Notes: generated by a model from the letters alone, not told the origin. 64,000 nucleotides of DNA from Flavobacterium orientale (GCF_014638005.1 NZ_BMFG01000011.1:52558-116557), one strand, 5' to 3'. Positions 46,623 to 55,873 are shown, counted from the stretch's first letter. Numbers and translations are program-made.

Positions 46623-49238
46623 TTAGTTTTTCATCAATTTAAAACTTTGTTGCATTTGATCTGAATTGACCTTTATCAAATAAACACCCGTTAACAAATG
46701 AGATAGGTTTATTGATTTTTCTCCTGAAAAATTATAGATGGATTCATTGTAGACCTTTCTTCCATTCAAATCAAAAACTTGTATGGTAAGTTTTGAAAAG
46801 TTAAAATCTGAATTACTAAGTGTTACAATTCCTGTTGTTGGATTAGGGAATAAATTTATAGTCTTTTTATCTTCATTCGAACCAACAGTTAATGTGGTAC
46901 AGTTTGGTCCGGCTGGCGGTGTTGTAAAGTCTTCAACTTGGTCGGAAGCATTATTTGCTAAACCTGAAGAAGCGTTTACCCCTAAACCTCTATTGGCAAA
47001 AACATTCCATATCATACAAAAATCTTCGCCACCAGTGGTTGCCTGATCGGCTGCAATAAGTGCATTTCTTGCGTCAACAAATGAAGGATTACAAGGTTGT
47101 ATTTTTAAACCATCAATAACCAACTGCATTACTTTATTATTTCCTCCAAAACCGGAATAAATATTAGAATCAAATCCGTATTTAGCTATATAAGCCCAAG
47201 TTAAATCCCAAAGCATGGTAGCCCAAACCGATCCAACTCCATGTGGGATAGCTTCTGTGTTTGTATAATTAAAAGTCATTGGGTTTATAGAAGTGTTTAC
47301 TGAATAGGGAAAAGACCTGATTCCATTTCCATTAGTTGGTTGGTTTACAGCATAAGTGCCAATACCTCTAGCAGCAGTACCCACATCACCGGATTTTAAT
47401 TGCATCATCAATGCAAACCAATCCGACCAACCCTCACCCATTTGTTCGGCATTATTTAAACAAGAGGAATTATTTCTTCCACCTGCCAGACGAATGGAAA
47501 TTCCATGACCGTATTCATGTGCAATAATTCCATTGTCAAATGAACCATCGGAATTGATAAAAACATCTAATGGGTTTTGAAGTGTGGCATTCACGATTCC
47601 TTGAGCCATTTGAGCAATAATTGCTTCTCCTACAGCTTGTGTTACACTAATTGCAGGGATGGTTATTGTGGCGTCTGCTCCACCCATCACAATATTGCCA
47701 TCTACATTGTTGACAATTATAACCGCAATAGCTCCTGCATTTTGTGCGTTTTTTACCTTTTCAACAAAAAGACAAGTACCTCTTCTAATCACGCAAATTT
47801 TACCTGCAATTGCTTGAGCGTTTACTGCTGCTGAACAAGCGTCAGAAGTGTCCGGTGTTCCATCTACATATAAAACTAAGTTGGAAGTAATGCCATTTGG
47901 AGCCGTTGGTAGTGGCACATTTCCGGGATTAAAGTTATTATCTCTAATGGCATATGTTCCTGCAATTGCTGTCGGAGAATTTACATTTAATGCCAATGTT
48001 GGTGGTCCAACATCCCACAAAAACATTTGAACCCTCCCTCTGATTCCATCTACAGGTGCCGAAAAATTGGCGTTATTAATTCCTGAACCATCTTGAGCAT
48101 CTGCCAAAACATAATCATTCTGAGCAGCTCCATATCCATAATTGTTTTGTTGAAAATTACCGCTTTGTTCATCAAATCCATAGTTATACCAAACATCATG
48201 CATGATGTTTGTCATGTAAAATAAATTAGTAATAGCTGCATTGGTGTATGTACTAGGTTGGGTATTGTTTCCGCCATAAGGATAGTCAAATAGTAAAGTA
48301 GTTCCACCATTTGGAGCAGAACCATTGCTATTAATTCCTGCAATATCTTCTTTTGCCCAAACATTATTTCCTCTCGTTATTGTAAAATCAGGTCCCGGAA
48401 CTCCGTTGGTGTCATGCCATCCAAAAGGTGAAGCTGTTGTATTAAATGGTGAACTAAGTAACTCTCTGGCACCATGATTTGGACTTTCAACATAATACGG
48501 ATATACTCTGTAAGCACCCGACATAGCTTCTAACGACGAAGTTGATTCTACCGTGTGACTTATTGGTTTTGTAAATCCGGCAAAATGGTTATGTTTTGAG
48601 TGATTTGATGCTTCTCCAAAACTACAATTACGTGTTAAATCAATTGCTTCTAACACATTTCCATTGATTGCATCAATTCTAATGCTCCAAAGGTTTTTGT
48701 AATTTGGAGTATAAAAAGTGAAGTCCCAAGCTAAACGTAGCATGTTATCTTCATTTAATTGATATACTAACTTTGCTAAAACCGATTCGTCTAAATGGAT
48801 AGCATTATTTATCTTAAAATAATTTTGACGAATCGTTTCTTCAATATAAAAAGATTCAACTGCTTCTATAGAAAAATGTGCATAAGCTAATTCCAGAGCC
48901 TGAAAAGCGGAATAAACAGGCGTTGTGGCATTGATGCGTTGTGAAATATTGGCTTCAAAACGATTGCCAACATGAAAAACTTCTCCGTCTTTGATTGAAA
49001 AATTTGATTGCCCATGAAAAAGTTCAATACCTTGATGGCGTTGTTTCAAATAGTAGTTACGAATTTTAGTTGTTGTTGAATAGGTTTCACTTTCAACAAT
49101 CCAATCCGAACCATCTTGAGCAGTAATTCCAAGACTAGCAAGGTTTGCATCCATGTATGATTGTAGTCTTTGCAAATCTTCTTGCGAATAACTAAAAAGC
49201 GAAAAAAATGATACAATGATAAAGATACTTTTTTTCAT
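46623..49238 (-). CDS. Secreted M36 (fungalysin) metallopeptidase with T9SS sorting domain
   Basis: Extracellular zinc protease of 871 aa. It has a signal peptide (KSIFIIVSFFSLFSYSQ), a propeptide, and the M36 catalytic domain with HEYGH near residue 575 (IIAHEYGHGISIRLAGG). A PA domain (about 450-545, CVIRRGTCLFVEKVKNAQNA) is inserted before it. The C-terminus (INLFPNPTTGIVTL to YLIKVNSDQMQQSFKL) is a type A sorting domain, so export through the type IX system is expected. This agrees with gldD/gldE in the window. Monocistronic. Confidence 0.95.
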   Translation of the reverse strand: MKKSIFIIVSFFSLFSYSQEDLQRLQSYMDANLASLGITAQDGSDWIVESETYSTTTKIRNYYLKQRHQGIELFHGQSNFSIKDGEVFHVGNRFEANISQRINATTPVYSAFQALELAYAHFSIEAVESFYIEETIRQNYFKINNAIHLDESVLAKLVYQLNEDNMLRLAWDFTFYTPNYKNLWSIRIDAINGNVLEAIDLTRNCSFGEASNHSKHNHFAGFTKPISHTVESTSSLEAMSGAYRVYPYYVESPNHGARELLSSPFNTTASPFGWHDTNGVPGPDFTITRGNNVWAKEDIAGINSNGSAPNGGTTLLFDYPYGGNNTQPSTYTNAAITNLFYMTNIMHDVWYNYGFDEQSGNFQQNNYGYGAAQNDYVLADAQDGSGINNANFSAPVDGIRGRVQMFLWDVGPPTLALNVNSPTAIAGTYAIRDNNFNPGNVPLPTAPNGITSNLVLYVDGTPDTSDACSAAVNAQAIAGKICVIRRGTCLFVEKVKNAQNAGAIAVIIVNNVDGNIVMGGADATITIPAISVTQAVGEAIIAQMAQGIVNATLQNPLDVFINSDGSFDNGIIAHEYGHGISIRLAGGRNNSSCLNNAEQMGEGWSDWFALMMQLKSGDVGTAARGIGTYAVNQPTNGNGIRSFPYSVNTSINPMTFNYTNTEAIPHGVGSVWATMLWDLTWAYIAKYGFDSNIYSGFGGNNKVMQLVIDGLKIQPCNPSFVDARNALIAADQATTGGEDFCMIWNVFANRGLGVNASSGLANNASDQVEDFTTPPAGPNCTTLTVGSNEDKKTINLFPNPTTGIVTLSNSDFNFSKLTIQVFDLNGRKVYNESIYNFSGEKSINLSHLLTGVYLIKVNSDQMQQSFKLMKN

Positions 49239-49313
49239 TATTCTTTATTATTTTAAGCCAAAAATAGATTTTAATTTGTAATTATTCGTCAGTTGTTTGA
49301 AAGTGACACAATT

Positions 49314-50660
49314 TTAACTGTTGTTTGACGATATAATTTTGTTGTACAAAACCGCATTTCCATCTGTTAACAGGGAAATGAAATGGCAAATGTGTAACAA
49401 ACGTTCGTATACTGTTTCTTTATCTATACGATATTTTTCAGGTAATAGTTCTAACAATAGTTTATCATAATTGGTTTCTATACCTTCATGTTTGTTGTTA
49501 TATGCAGTAATGAAATTGTCGAGTAGGTTGTTTAAAATAGTATAGCCGGTAATTTCTTTTTCAATCACTTCGCGGCTTTTGTAGATTTTTTTTACACTCA
49601 ACTGAATGATATCATCCATTTGTGCTTTGTAGCTACTTTTGTCTGACAAAGCAAAGGGAAATTGACCATTCAAGATTGCTTCTTCGTTGGCCACAAAAAC
49701 GGCTACCGCATCATTTATCAAACTTCCAATGGCTAATGCTCTTAGATAACTAATTCTGTCTTCTTTGGTTGTTAGTGAATTGTATTTAGCGGTATCGATG
49801 GTGTTTTTTACCAGTTTCACCAAAAATTCTAACGCATAATCTTCATCCACTAAACCTAAATTGATACCGTCTTCAAAATCGATAATGGTATAGCAAATAT
49901 CATCGGCTGCTTCAACTAAGTATGCCAAAGGATGTCGTTCAAAGCCAATATCATCACCTGATTTATTTGAGATTAATCCCAATTCAGAGGCCACTTCTGT
50001 AAAAAAATCTTTGTCTTGTTGAAAAAAGCCATATTTTTTATCAGCAATATTTTTTGTTGGTTTTTTGGGTAGGCTTTCTTTGGGATATTTCATAAAAGCT
50101 CCCAAGGTAGCATAAGAAATTCGCAAACCGCCTTCGTTGCCGGGTCTGGAACCCGTTAGTACAGAAAACCCATTGGCATTTCCTTCGAAGTCAATCAAAT
50201 CTTGCCATTGTTTTGCTGTAAGTTGTGACTTGAATTTTTGTCCTTTTCCGTTTTTAAAATACTCGCCTATGGCTTTTTCGCCTGAATGACCGAACGGCGG
50301 ATTTCCGATATCGTGAGCTAAACAAGCAGCTGCAACAATAGCTCCAAAATCATTCATTTGAAAGCCGTGCACTTCTTTTAAATGCGGGTATTTTTCAATT
50401 ATTTTTTTTCCGACTAGCCTACCGATGGAACGTCCCACTACAGAAACTTCTAAACTATGCGTCAATCTTGTGTGCACAAAATCGGTTTTAGAGAGGGGAA
50501 TTACTTGTGTTTTATCTTGTAAACTTCTAAAAGCAGCGGAGAAGATGATTCTATCATAATCTACTTCAAAACCCAGGCGGGTGTCGTCTTGTTCTACTCT
50601 AAGTCGTTTTCCTTTATCGCCTTGACGTTTTAAGGATAAAAGTTGTTCCCATTTCATCAT
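49314..50660 (-). CDS. dgt: Deoxyguanosinetriphosphate triphosphohydrolase (dGTPase)
   Basis: HD-domain hydrolase of 448 aa that cleaves dGTP to deoxyguanosine and triphosphate. It shows the HD motif in LTHSLEVSVVGR and CLAHDIGNPPFGHSGE, then YLVEAADDICYTIIDFEDG. An alternative start one Met later is possible. Its first codon overlaps the stop of the RDD gene by 4 bp (ATGA type), so translation is coupled. Confidence 0.95.
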   Translation of the reverse strand: MMKWEQLLSLKRQGDKGKRLRVEQDDTRLGFEVDYDRIIFSAAFRSLQDKTQVIPLSKTDFVHTRLTHSLEVSVVGRSIGRLVGKKIIEKYPHLKEVHGFQMNDFGAIVAAACLAHDIGNPPFGHSGEKAIGEYFKNGKGQKFKSQLTAKQWQDLIDFEGNANGFSVLTGSRPGNEGGLRISYATLGAFMKYPKESLPKKPTKNIADKKYGFFQQDKDFFTEVASELGLISNKSGDDIGFERHPLAYLVEAADDICYTIIDFEDGINLGLVDEDYALEFLVKLVKNTIDTAKYNSLTTKEDRISYLRALAIGSLINDAVAVFVANEEAILNGQFPFALSDKSSYKAQMDDIIQLSVKKIYKSREVIEKEITGYTILNNLLDNFITAYNNKHEGIETNYDKLLLELLPEKYRIDKETVYERLLHICHFISLLTDGNAVLYNKIISSNNS

Positions 50661-51169
50661 GATTCCATACCTATTTCGTTAATTGAACTAGCCATTTCTC
50701 TTTCTTGGTTGTATTTTTTTATATCAACAACAACCGTTTTTGATAGCGTATCGTGCCATCCTTTAGGCAGATTACCCAGGAAGGAAAATGCATTAAAGGG
50801 AATAAGTCTCGAAATGGAGCGGATAAAAATAGCATAAGGTTCAGGTTGTGTGCCGTCTGCCATTAAGACTTTAGTATTTGTTACATATTTACCCAAAGAA
50901 CGTCCGGTTATAGACTCCATTATCATATAATAAATAACAATTATTACATAACTGATGAAAAAATCAACCACTGAGTCAAGACTATCCAACCATATAGACA
51001 AATCAGCATTTCCGAAAAATTCATATAAAATCCAAGCGAATAGAAGCGGAACTACATTAATTATATTGTGTATCACTAAATCAATCAAATAATTTGCAAG
51101 TCGCTGACCTTTGGTTGCCAACATTTCATTTGTTATTTGACTAGTTTTTGTTGTTGCGACAGAATTCAT
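50657..51169 (-). CDS. RDD family membrane protein
   Basis: Inner membrane protein of 170 aa with the RDD signature (GQRLANYLIDLVIHNI), membrane segments at about 30-50 and 70-90, and the later GRSLGKYVTNTKV motif. Function in the family is poorly known (some are ion antiporters). Translationally coupled to dgt. Confidence 0.88.
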   Translation of the reverse strand: MNSVATTKTSQITNEMLATKGQRLANYLIDLVIHNIINVVPLLFAWILYEFFGNADLSIWLDSLDSVVDFFISYVIIVIYYMIMESITGRSLGKYVTNTKVLMADGTQPEPYAIFIRSISRLIPFNAFSFLGNLPKGWHDTLSKTVVVDIKKYNQEREMASSINEIGMES

Positions 51170-51180
51170 TAGTTTAGTTA

Positions 51181-51411
51181 TTAGTTTGCTTTCTTTTCAT
51201 TAGCCAAAAAGAAATTCTTGGATTTCTTAGGATATTGATTGTAACTGATATCGCTCGGGTTTTCAATAACCGATTTGATGTTGATTACATCTCCTAGTTT
51301 GAAGTTGGCTTCTGTGTATTTAAAGTCTAACAAGTATTCACCACAGAAATAGTTTCCTTTGTCGTCTTTTTCAATGATTCCTGTGTAAACGCCTTTTTTA
51401 TCTTTTGACAT
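51181..51411 (-). CDS. Hypothetical small protein
   Basis: A 76-aa cytosolic protein (MSKDKKGVYTGIIEKDDKGN), beta-rich and basic at the end. It precedes the RDD gene by 11 bp and is probably in that operon. No family recognised. It is the last core-type gene before the accessory island. Confidence 0.65.
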   Translation of the reverse strand: MSKDKKGVYTGIIEKDDKGNYFCGEYLLDFKYTEANFKLGDVINIKSVIENPSDISYNQYPKKSKNFFLANEKKAN

Positions 51412-51767
51412 GATTATTACATTTGATTTTCAAATGTACGAATTGCAAGTTGAATTATAAAAGTAGTTTCATGAAATTGACTAGCCTAACGCCAATGTTT
51501 TACTAGGAGTGTGGTATTTGTTCATACAAACCGTAATTTTTCTGTTTTTACAGTGATTTTTAGTTTGTGAAAGGGTACCACAACTATGGAGTATCCCTGA
51601 AGTATCCCTTAAGTATCCCTTAATTATGTTTTTTGTAAAACTGTCTTACTTTTTTGCTATTTTTGAATACAATTTATACGAATTGAAGACCTAAATAGGA
51701 TTTCAATTTTGCTTGTACGTTCTTATTTTATAGAGCTTGACGTAGAACGAATTACTATCCTTTTGGT
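51412..51767. other. Left border of the Rhs island, noncoding
   Basis: 356 bases without a gene. They contain a 3 x 11-bp repeat (51590-51622), a TATTTTTG box (51658-51665) and ACGTTCT (51717-51723) ahead of cassette A. The leader is longer and less regular than those of cassettes B-E. Confidence 0.6.
51590..51622. repeat. Three tandem 11-bp repeats
   Basis: AGTATCCCTGA, AGTATCCCTTA, AGTATCCCTTA in direct succession. The 11-bp period matches that of the repeats at 25294-25343. Confidence 0.85.
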
Positions 51768-51923
51768 ATGCTAGTGCCAAACCGACATGGTAGTGCTGAA
51801 TCCTACCGCTATGGGTTTCAGGGTCAGGAGAAAGATGATGAGGTGAAAGGGGAAGGAAATAGCTTGAATTATACGTTTAGGATGCATGATCCGCGAGTGG
51901 GGAGGTTTTTTGCGGTAGATCCA
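51757..51923 (+). repeat. Shared Rhs head, copy A
   Basis: From TATCCTTTTGGT through 52 codons ending at GAT CCA. It is one of five copies, encoding [20 protein letters not shown] and onward. Copies differ from each other almost only at synonymous positions. Confidence 0.95.
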
Positions 51924-52685
51924 TTAAGTAAATCCTATCCATGGAATAGTTCTTATGCATTTAGTGAAAACAGGGTTATTGATAGCGGCGAATTAGAAGG
52001 TTTAGAAAGATATTTTGCTGCCGATGGTAGCTCACTGGGACAAGTTGGCAAAAGTGAAGAAATTAGAATACTTTACAGTTCTTTAAATAAAGGACTTGAT
52101 ACGTATCTTATCAATCAAGCAAATAATCCAAAGATATCTTTAAAAGAGAGAGAAAATGCTGAAAAAATTTTACTTGGTGCAAGTACACATGCTTTCAAAA
52201 CAGTTGATGAAGCTGCCGAAAACTGGGCTATTTATGAAAACGATAAATCAAAAGAGCTAAAAAAAGAAGTTGGGGCAGGTATATATAAAGTTAAGTTATC
52301 TTTAAAAATTAAAGGCTCCGACTCAGATGGAACTGTAGCAATTCTTTCTCCCTCAGTCTGGGGTGGTGAAGACTATGTTGATCCTGTTGCTATTTTTAAC
52401 AGTTTACCAGAATCATTTGGAAATAAAGTTTTAAAAATGCCCGGAACGATAGCTGCTTTTGTCCATAGTCATGCTAATGGAGACGACAATTTTTCAGGAT
52501 TTGAAGGTGATAAAGGAATTTCGAAGGATTATAAAATCCCAATTTATTTAGTTAATAAAAAATTTGAGCTGAAACGATTTGATTACAAAGTAGACAATCC
52601 AGCAGGTGATGGAACTATGGTCAATGAAAGATTACCAATTTTTAGGTATAATAAAGAAACCAACAAAGTAATTCCTCCAAAATAA
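51768..52685 (+). CDS. Mini-Rhs protein A: Rhs-core head with DUF4329-like toxin tail
   Basis: A 305-aa protein. Residues 1-53 are the shared Rhs-core segment ([20 protein letters not shown] to [10 protein letters not shown]), and 54-75 the usual [20 protein letters not shown] border. The tail contains FVHSHANGDDNFSGFEGDKG then IPIYLVNKKFELKRFDYK, the pattern of DUF4329, a JAB-like domain of polymorphic toxins. A full Rhs repeat shell is absent, and an in-frame TGA lies 10 codons before the ATG, so translation must start here. No signal peptide. The lipoprotein immunity candidate follows 6 bp later. Confidence 0.85.
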   Translation: MLVPNRHGSAESYRYGFQGQEKDDEVKGEGNSLNYTFRMHDPRVGRFFAVDPLSKSYPWNSSYAFSENRVIDSGELEGLERYFAADGSSLGQVGKSEEIRILYSSLNKGLDTYLINQANNPKISLKERENAEKILLGASTHAFKTVDEAAENWAIYENDKSKELKKEVGAGIYKVKLSLKIKGSDSDGTVAILSPSVWGGEDYVDPVAIFNSLPESFGNKVLKMPGTIAAFVHSHANGDDNFSGFEGDKGISKDYKIPIYLVNKKFELKRFDYKVDNPAGDGTMVNERLPIFRYNKETNKVIPPK

Positions 52686-52691
52686 AATATA

Positions 52692-53399
52692 ATGAAAAAA
52701 TTTTTTATACTACTCATTTTTTTTTCAAGTTGTAAGGAAGAAAATAAAGAACTGTTTGATGCTATTTCAAAAATTGAGAATACACTAACTAAAGAGGAAT
52801 TAATTAGGTTTTCTAACAAAGATGAAAGTAAAGCTATATCTGAAATTCATTTTGGATATGGTTTAAAATTCAGAAATGAGGTTTTGAAAGATAGCAAAGA
52901 TTCTACATTGGTAAAATACTTTAATTACAAAGGTATTTATCATTTAGACGACATGTCAAGTATTGTTTTTAAATCTCTTCACAGAAAATTAAATTCTAAA
53001 AATATAGATTTAGAGAATCAAATAAGAGATAAAATTAAGTATTGGGAGCCTATTCAAAACTGTGAAAAAGATAACTTAAAAAGACAAATAAAAAATGGAA
53101 GGTTTATTAAGGGAGATACAATCCAAATAAGGATGTTTGTAGATACATTAAATAAAAATGCATACCAAGTTGATTGTCCTAAAATATTGGGTTGGAAACC
53201 TAACAATAATTTAGATTTATTATTAGAAGGAATTATAGAAAAAAAATATACGTATAGCAATATTGAAAACGATAAATTTTTAAAGGTTAAAATTATATCC
53301 AAAAATAAAAATAACATTAAAGTTTATAACAAACCTCTTCAAATTGGGGATACATTGGAGTTGAAATTATTATATAGTATTATTGAAAATATTAAGTAG
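52692..53399 (+). CDS. Lipoprotein immunity candidate for mini-Rhs A
   Basis: A 235-aa lipoprotein (lipobox FSSC, Cys14). Residues about 45-115 (HFGYGLKFRNEVLKDSKDST to HLDDMSSIVFKSLHRKL) resemble the DUF6794 domain found in toxin-immunity pairs; that name is from memory. It starts 6 bp after cassette A's stop. A lipid-anchored immunity protein would guard against a toxin acting in the periplasm. Confidence 0.75.
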   Translation: MKKFFILLIFFSSCKEENKELFDAISKIENTLTKEELIRFSNKDESKAISEIHFGYGLKFRNEVLKDSKDSTLVKYFNYKGIYHLDDMSSIVFKSLHRKLNSKNIDLENQIRDKIKYWEPIQNCEKDNLKRQIKNGRFIKGDTIQIRMFVDTLNKNAYQVDCPKILGWKPNNNLDLLLEGIIEKKYTYSNIENDKFLKVKIISKNKNNIKVYNKPLQIGDTLELKLLYSIIENIK

Positions 53400-53523
53400 T
53401 TCCCAGCTGCTAGTGATTGAATCATTTTAGTGCTAACTACTTGCCAAACAATTCAATATGAATTTACTACAGAACAAATATTCCAAATGTTTTTGAAAAC
53501 TTGACAGTCCAAATTGCATATCA

Positions 53524-53557
53524 AATAGTGAAAATGAAAAATTTCATATTTACTATT
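53524..53557. repeat. Imperfect 34-bp palindrome
   Basis: AATAGTGAAAATGAAA (53524-53539) against TTTCATATTTACTATT (53542-53557). Fourteen of 16 positions pair across a 2-bp centre. Confidence 0.7.
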
Positions 53558-53577
53558 AAGCTAATGGCAAAAAGAAA

Positions 53578-53612
53578 ATTTGACACTAATTTGACACCAT
53601 ACCTATTTGACA
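53578..53612. repeat. Three ATTTGACA direct repeats
   Basis: ATTTGACA occurs at 53578-53585, 53589-53596 and 53605-53612, with spacings of 11 and 16 bp. The same-strand arrangement fits a row of protein binding sites. Confidence 0.65.
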
Positions 53613-53674
53613 AATTTTTTTACATTTTTTGATAATAATTTTCCAAATTTAATTTTGTCATTTGATAAAGCTTT

Positions 53675-53959
53675 GATTAATCAAGATTCAAAATTATTAT
53701 TCAAGACAAAAACATAGTTTTTAAAGTAGATAAAGAAAATAGCAGTGTGCTGATTACCAATAGTTTTGATGTTTCCTTAGTTGAGATTAGGATTATCAGC
53801 AAAGAAGGAGAAGAAATTAAATTTGATGAAAATTACACAAAAGTAGATGACAAGGTAGTTATAGAGTGTTATAATTTTGACTATATGTACGACTACATCA
53901 CTCCATTTAATTGTTTCAAAGGGCCAGGAAAGAAATTGTTTCATAAGGAGAAAGTATAA
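53675..53959 (+). pseudogene. Possible gene remnant without ATG
   Basis: An open frame reads IIIQDKNIVFKVDKENSSVL and onward to KLFHKEKV. It has no ATG before the end; only a GTG at 53747 offers a start (70 aa). The composition looks protein-like (alternating beta pattern), so it may be the 3' end of a gene cut by the insertion, or a small gene starting at GTG. A terminator follows about 85 bp later. Confidence 0.35.
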
Positions 53960-54043
53960 TTGTTAATATGTCCTAGGCCCAGATAAAGTGTTTTCTTATA
54001 AAATGGCAATATCTTATACTTTGATCTTGGTACTTCGTAACGA

Positions 54044-54075
54044 AAGCCACAACCTCAAAACTTGTGGTTTTTTTT
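54044..54075 (+). terminator. Terminator before the recombinase gene
   Basis: CCACAA (54047-54052) pairs with TTGTGG (54062-54067), followed by eight T. It insulates the recombinase from upstream transcripts. Confidence 0.75.
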
Positions 54076-54132
54076 CTCTAAATATTTCCTTTGCCATCCC
54101 AAAATTTCTTTCTACAATTGTAAAAACTTACC

Positions 54133-55179
54133 ATGAAGAAAGAACACCCACTTATTCCCTTATTCAAACAATTTATTAAAGAAACAGAAACCGGAAAACG
54201 CTTAAAGAAAAACGGTGAGAAAATCAAACCGGAGTCGATTGATAATTATAGATATTTGTTGCATAACCTAGTGGAGTTTTCTACCCAACAAAAATTTGAA
54301 TTAAGGATATGCGAAGCCAATAAACTCAATAAAAGGGAATTACTTTCCGAAAAGAATTACTGGAAAAAGTTCTACCAAAAGTTTACGGATTACTTTTATA
54401 AGAAAGGCTGTCATGACAATTATGTTGGAGCCAATATGAAAATATTCAGGGTATTTTTTAATTACCTAAAAAATGACAAAGATTTTGCAACCGGTGATTT
54501 TCAGCGGTTATTTTATGTCCGAAAGGAAGAGATTGATATTTTGGTTTTATCCCCGGACCAATTAAAATTCCTGATTCATGATCTTGAATTTCACGCTTCA
54601 CTCACGCCAACACAACGCAAAATAAAAGACATTTTTGTATTTGGGTGCACTACCGGTTTGCGGTATTCTGATATTTATCTATTAACAAATAAAAACATTG
54701 AAGAACTACAAGGAGAGTGGTACTTAAAAATCAAATCAAAAAAGACCAAAACCTACAGCACTGTCAAATTGCCAAGTTATGCGGTTACTATCGTAAATAG
54801 ATACCAATCTAAGAATAGCAAAGCTCCCATTTTTGGTAACATTACGTTATTTAATTTCAATAGAAATTTGAAAGCAATTGGTGAGAAAGCCCATTTTATC
54901 CTACCCATACATGTTACTCGCGAAAAGAAAGGTAAAGCTCAACCTCTTAAAAAAGCCAGCGTAGCTCACCCCGACCGTTTTTGCGACAAAATGAGTTCAC
55001 ACATGATGCGGCGAACCGCCATAACCACATTGCTGATTTTAGGGTTGCCGGAGCATTTGGTTCGCAAAATTAGTGGACACAGTCATGCTTCTTCTTCTTT
55101 TAACCGCTATGTACATTATGCTCAAGCTTATGTTGATAGAGAGATTGATAAAGTGCATAGGGTTTTGGAGGAGTATTGA
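54133..55179 (+). CDS. Tyrosine recombinase (phage integrase family)
   Basis: Site-specific recombinase of 348 aa. An N-terminal SAM-like core-binding domain (about 8-120) is followed by the catalytic domain. The catalytic set is R177 (TTGLRYSD), a Lys near 203, H290 and R293 (HMMRRTA), H316 (GHSH) and Y326 (FNRYVHY). It is intact, so activity is likely. It stands between cassette A (+) and the inverted block B-F (-), apart from any other phage gene. That placement suggests it could move or invert the toxin cassettes, but no att core is proven. Confidence 0.9.
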   Translation: MKKEHPLIPLFKQFIKETETGKRLKKNGEKIKPESIDNYRYLLHNLVEFSTQQKFELRICEANKLNKRELLSEKNYWKKFYQKFTDYFYKKGCHDNYVGANMKIFRVFFNYLKNDKDFATGDFQRLFYVRKEEIDILVLSPDQLKFLIHDLEFHASLTPTQRKIKDIFVFGCTTGLRYSDIYLLTNKNIEELQGEWYLKIKSKKTKTYSTVKLPSYAVTIVNRYQSKNSKAPIFGNITLFNFNRNLKAIGEKAHFILPIHVTREKKGKAQPLKKASVAHPDRFCDKMSSHMMRRTAITTLLILGLPEHLVRKISGHSHASSSFNRYVHYAQAYVDREIDKVHRVLEEY

Positions 55180-55447
55180 AAATTAAAAGGTTTGTGATGG
55201 ATTAATCTATGTTATCAGTTTTTTTTGAAGGCAGTAGATTCCGAAGAACATACATGTGTGGAATATTTTGTTAAGTTGTGTTTTTTTTCTATAGTTTTTA
55301 TAGGAATTATTCATGCACCAATGGTTTAAGCAAAAATCCCCTTTGACTTTAACAAAAGCAACTTTTTACAGTTGCTTTTTGTATATTTAGTTGGCACTTA
55401 AAAAATTTCTGTAGGACGATGATATTTATAAGACCTATTCTTCGCTT
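55180..55447. other. Intergenic region after the recombinase
   Basis: 268 bases between the converging recombinase and cassette B immunity genes. Apart from the hairpin at 55354-55380 I see nothing coding. Confidence 0.5.
55354..55380. terminator. AGCAACT-type hairpin terminator
   Basis: AAAAGCAACT (55354-55363) pairs with AGTTGCTTTT (55370-55379). The same hairpin stands before cassettes C and D, so this may be a cassette border. It serves both converging genes. Confidence 0.8.
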
Positions 55448-55873
55448 CTACCAATATCTTACTTGATTAGTATATGTCAAACTGTATTTGCCCTCTTTTA
55501 TTTTTTTAATTACTAAAAATCTATAATATAGATAAGTGTTACCCTCTACAAAGTACAATTTATTATCGATAAATAAATCTAAGCCATGAGTGTTTTGAGC
55601 GTAGACTATTTTTGAGATGTTTAAGTTTGTTGTACTGCTCATTAGAGTATCGTTAAAAAATATTTCTTTTGATGTGAAATTTTCTAGTAGAATTTTCTCT
55701 CCTATCATTGAGTTTTCGAAAATTAAACATATTGAAAAAGGATTGGGACCTTCATCAAACTTTACTCTATTCTCATCAGATAAAGTATTATTTAGATAGG
55801 TGACTTTCATTGTTGACTTACAAGAAACTAACAATAAAATAAAAGAGGAATACCAAAGAATTTTTTTAAACAT
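55448..55873 (-). CDS. Lipoprotein immunity candidate for mini-Rhs B
   Basis: A 141-aa lipoprotein. I use MFKKILWYSSFILLLVSCKS as start; the longer frame from 55954 overlaps cassette B and lacks a signal. The lipobox is LVSC. The mature part has no recognised family. It starts 10 bp after B's stop codon, the immunity position. Confidence 0.7.
   Translation of the reverse strand: MFKKILWYSSFILLLVSCKSTMKVTYLNNTLSDENRVKFDEGPNPFSICLIFENSMIGEKILLENFTSKEIFFNDTLMSSTTNLNISKIVYAQNTHGLDLFIDNKLYFVEGNTYLYYRFLVIKKIKEGKYSLTYTNQVRYW

Larger units (their letters stand above)
53400..53680. other. Noncoding stretch with dyad and ATTTGACA repeats
   Basis: The stretch holds a 16-bp imperfect inverted repeat (53524-53557) and three ATTTGACA direct repeats (53578-53612). 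No gene is evident. The repeats lie upstream of the recombinase gene, so they may be its binding sites or a junction of inserted DNA. Confidence 0.55.

Noticed and set aside
51590..51622. CRISPR-type repeat array
   Set aside because: Units are 11 bp, directly adjacent and without spacers.
51768..52685. Complete Rhs protein
   Set aside because: There are no YD/Rhs repeats upstream and a stop codon is in frame just before the ATG.
53988..54179. Small ORF before the recombinase
   Set aside because: It runs through a terminator hairpin and overlaps the recombinase start.
53988..55179. Prophage
   Set aside because: Only an integrase is present; no capsid, terminase or repressor genes.
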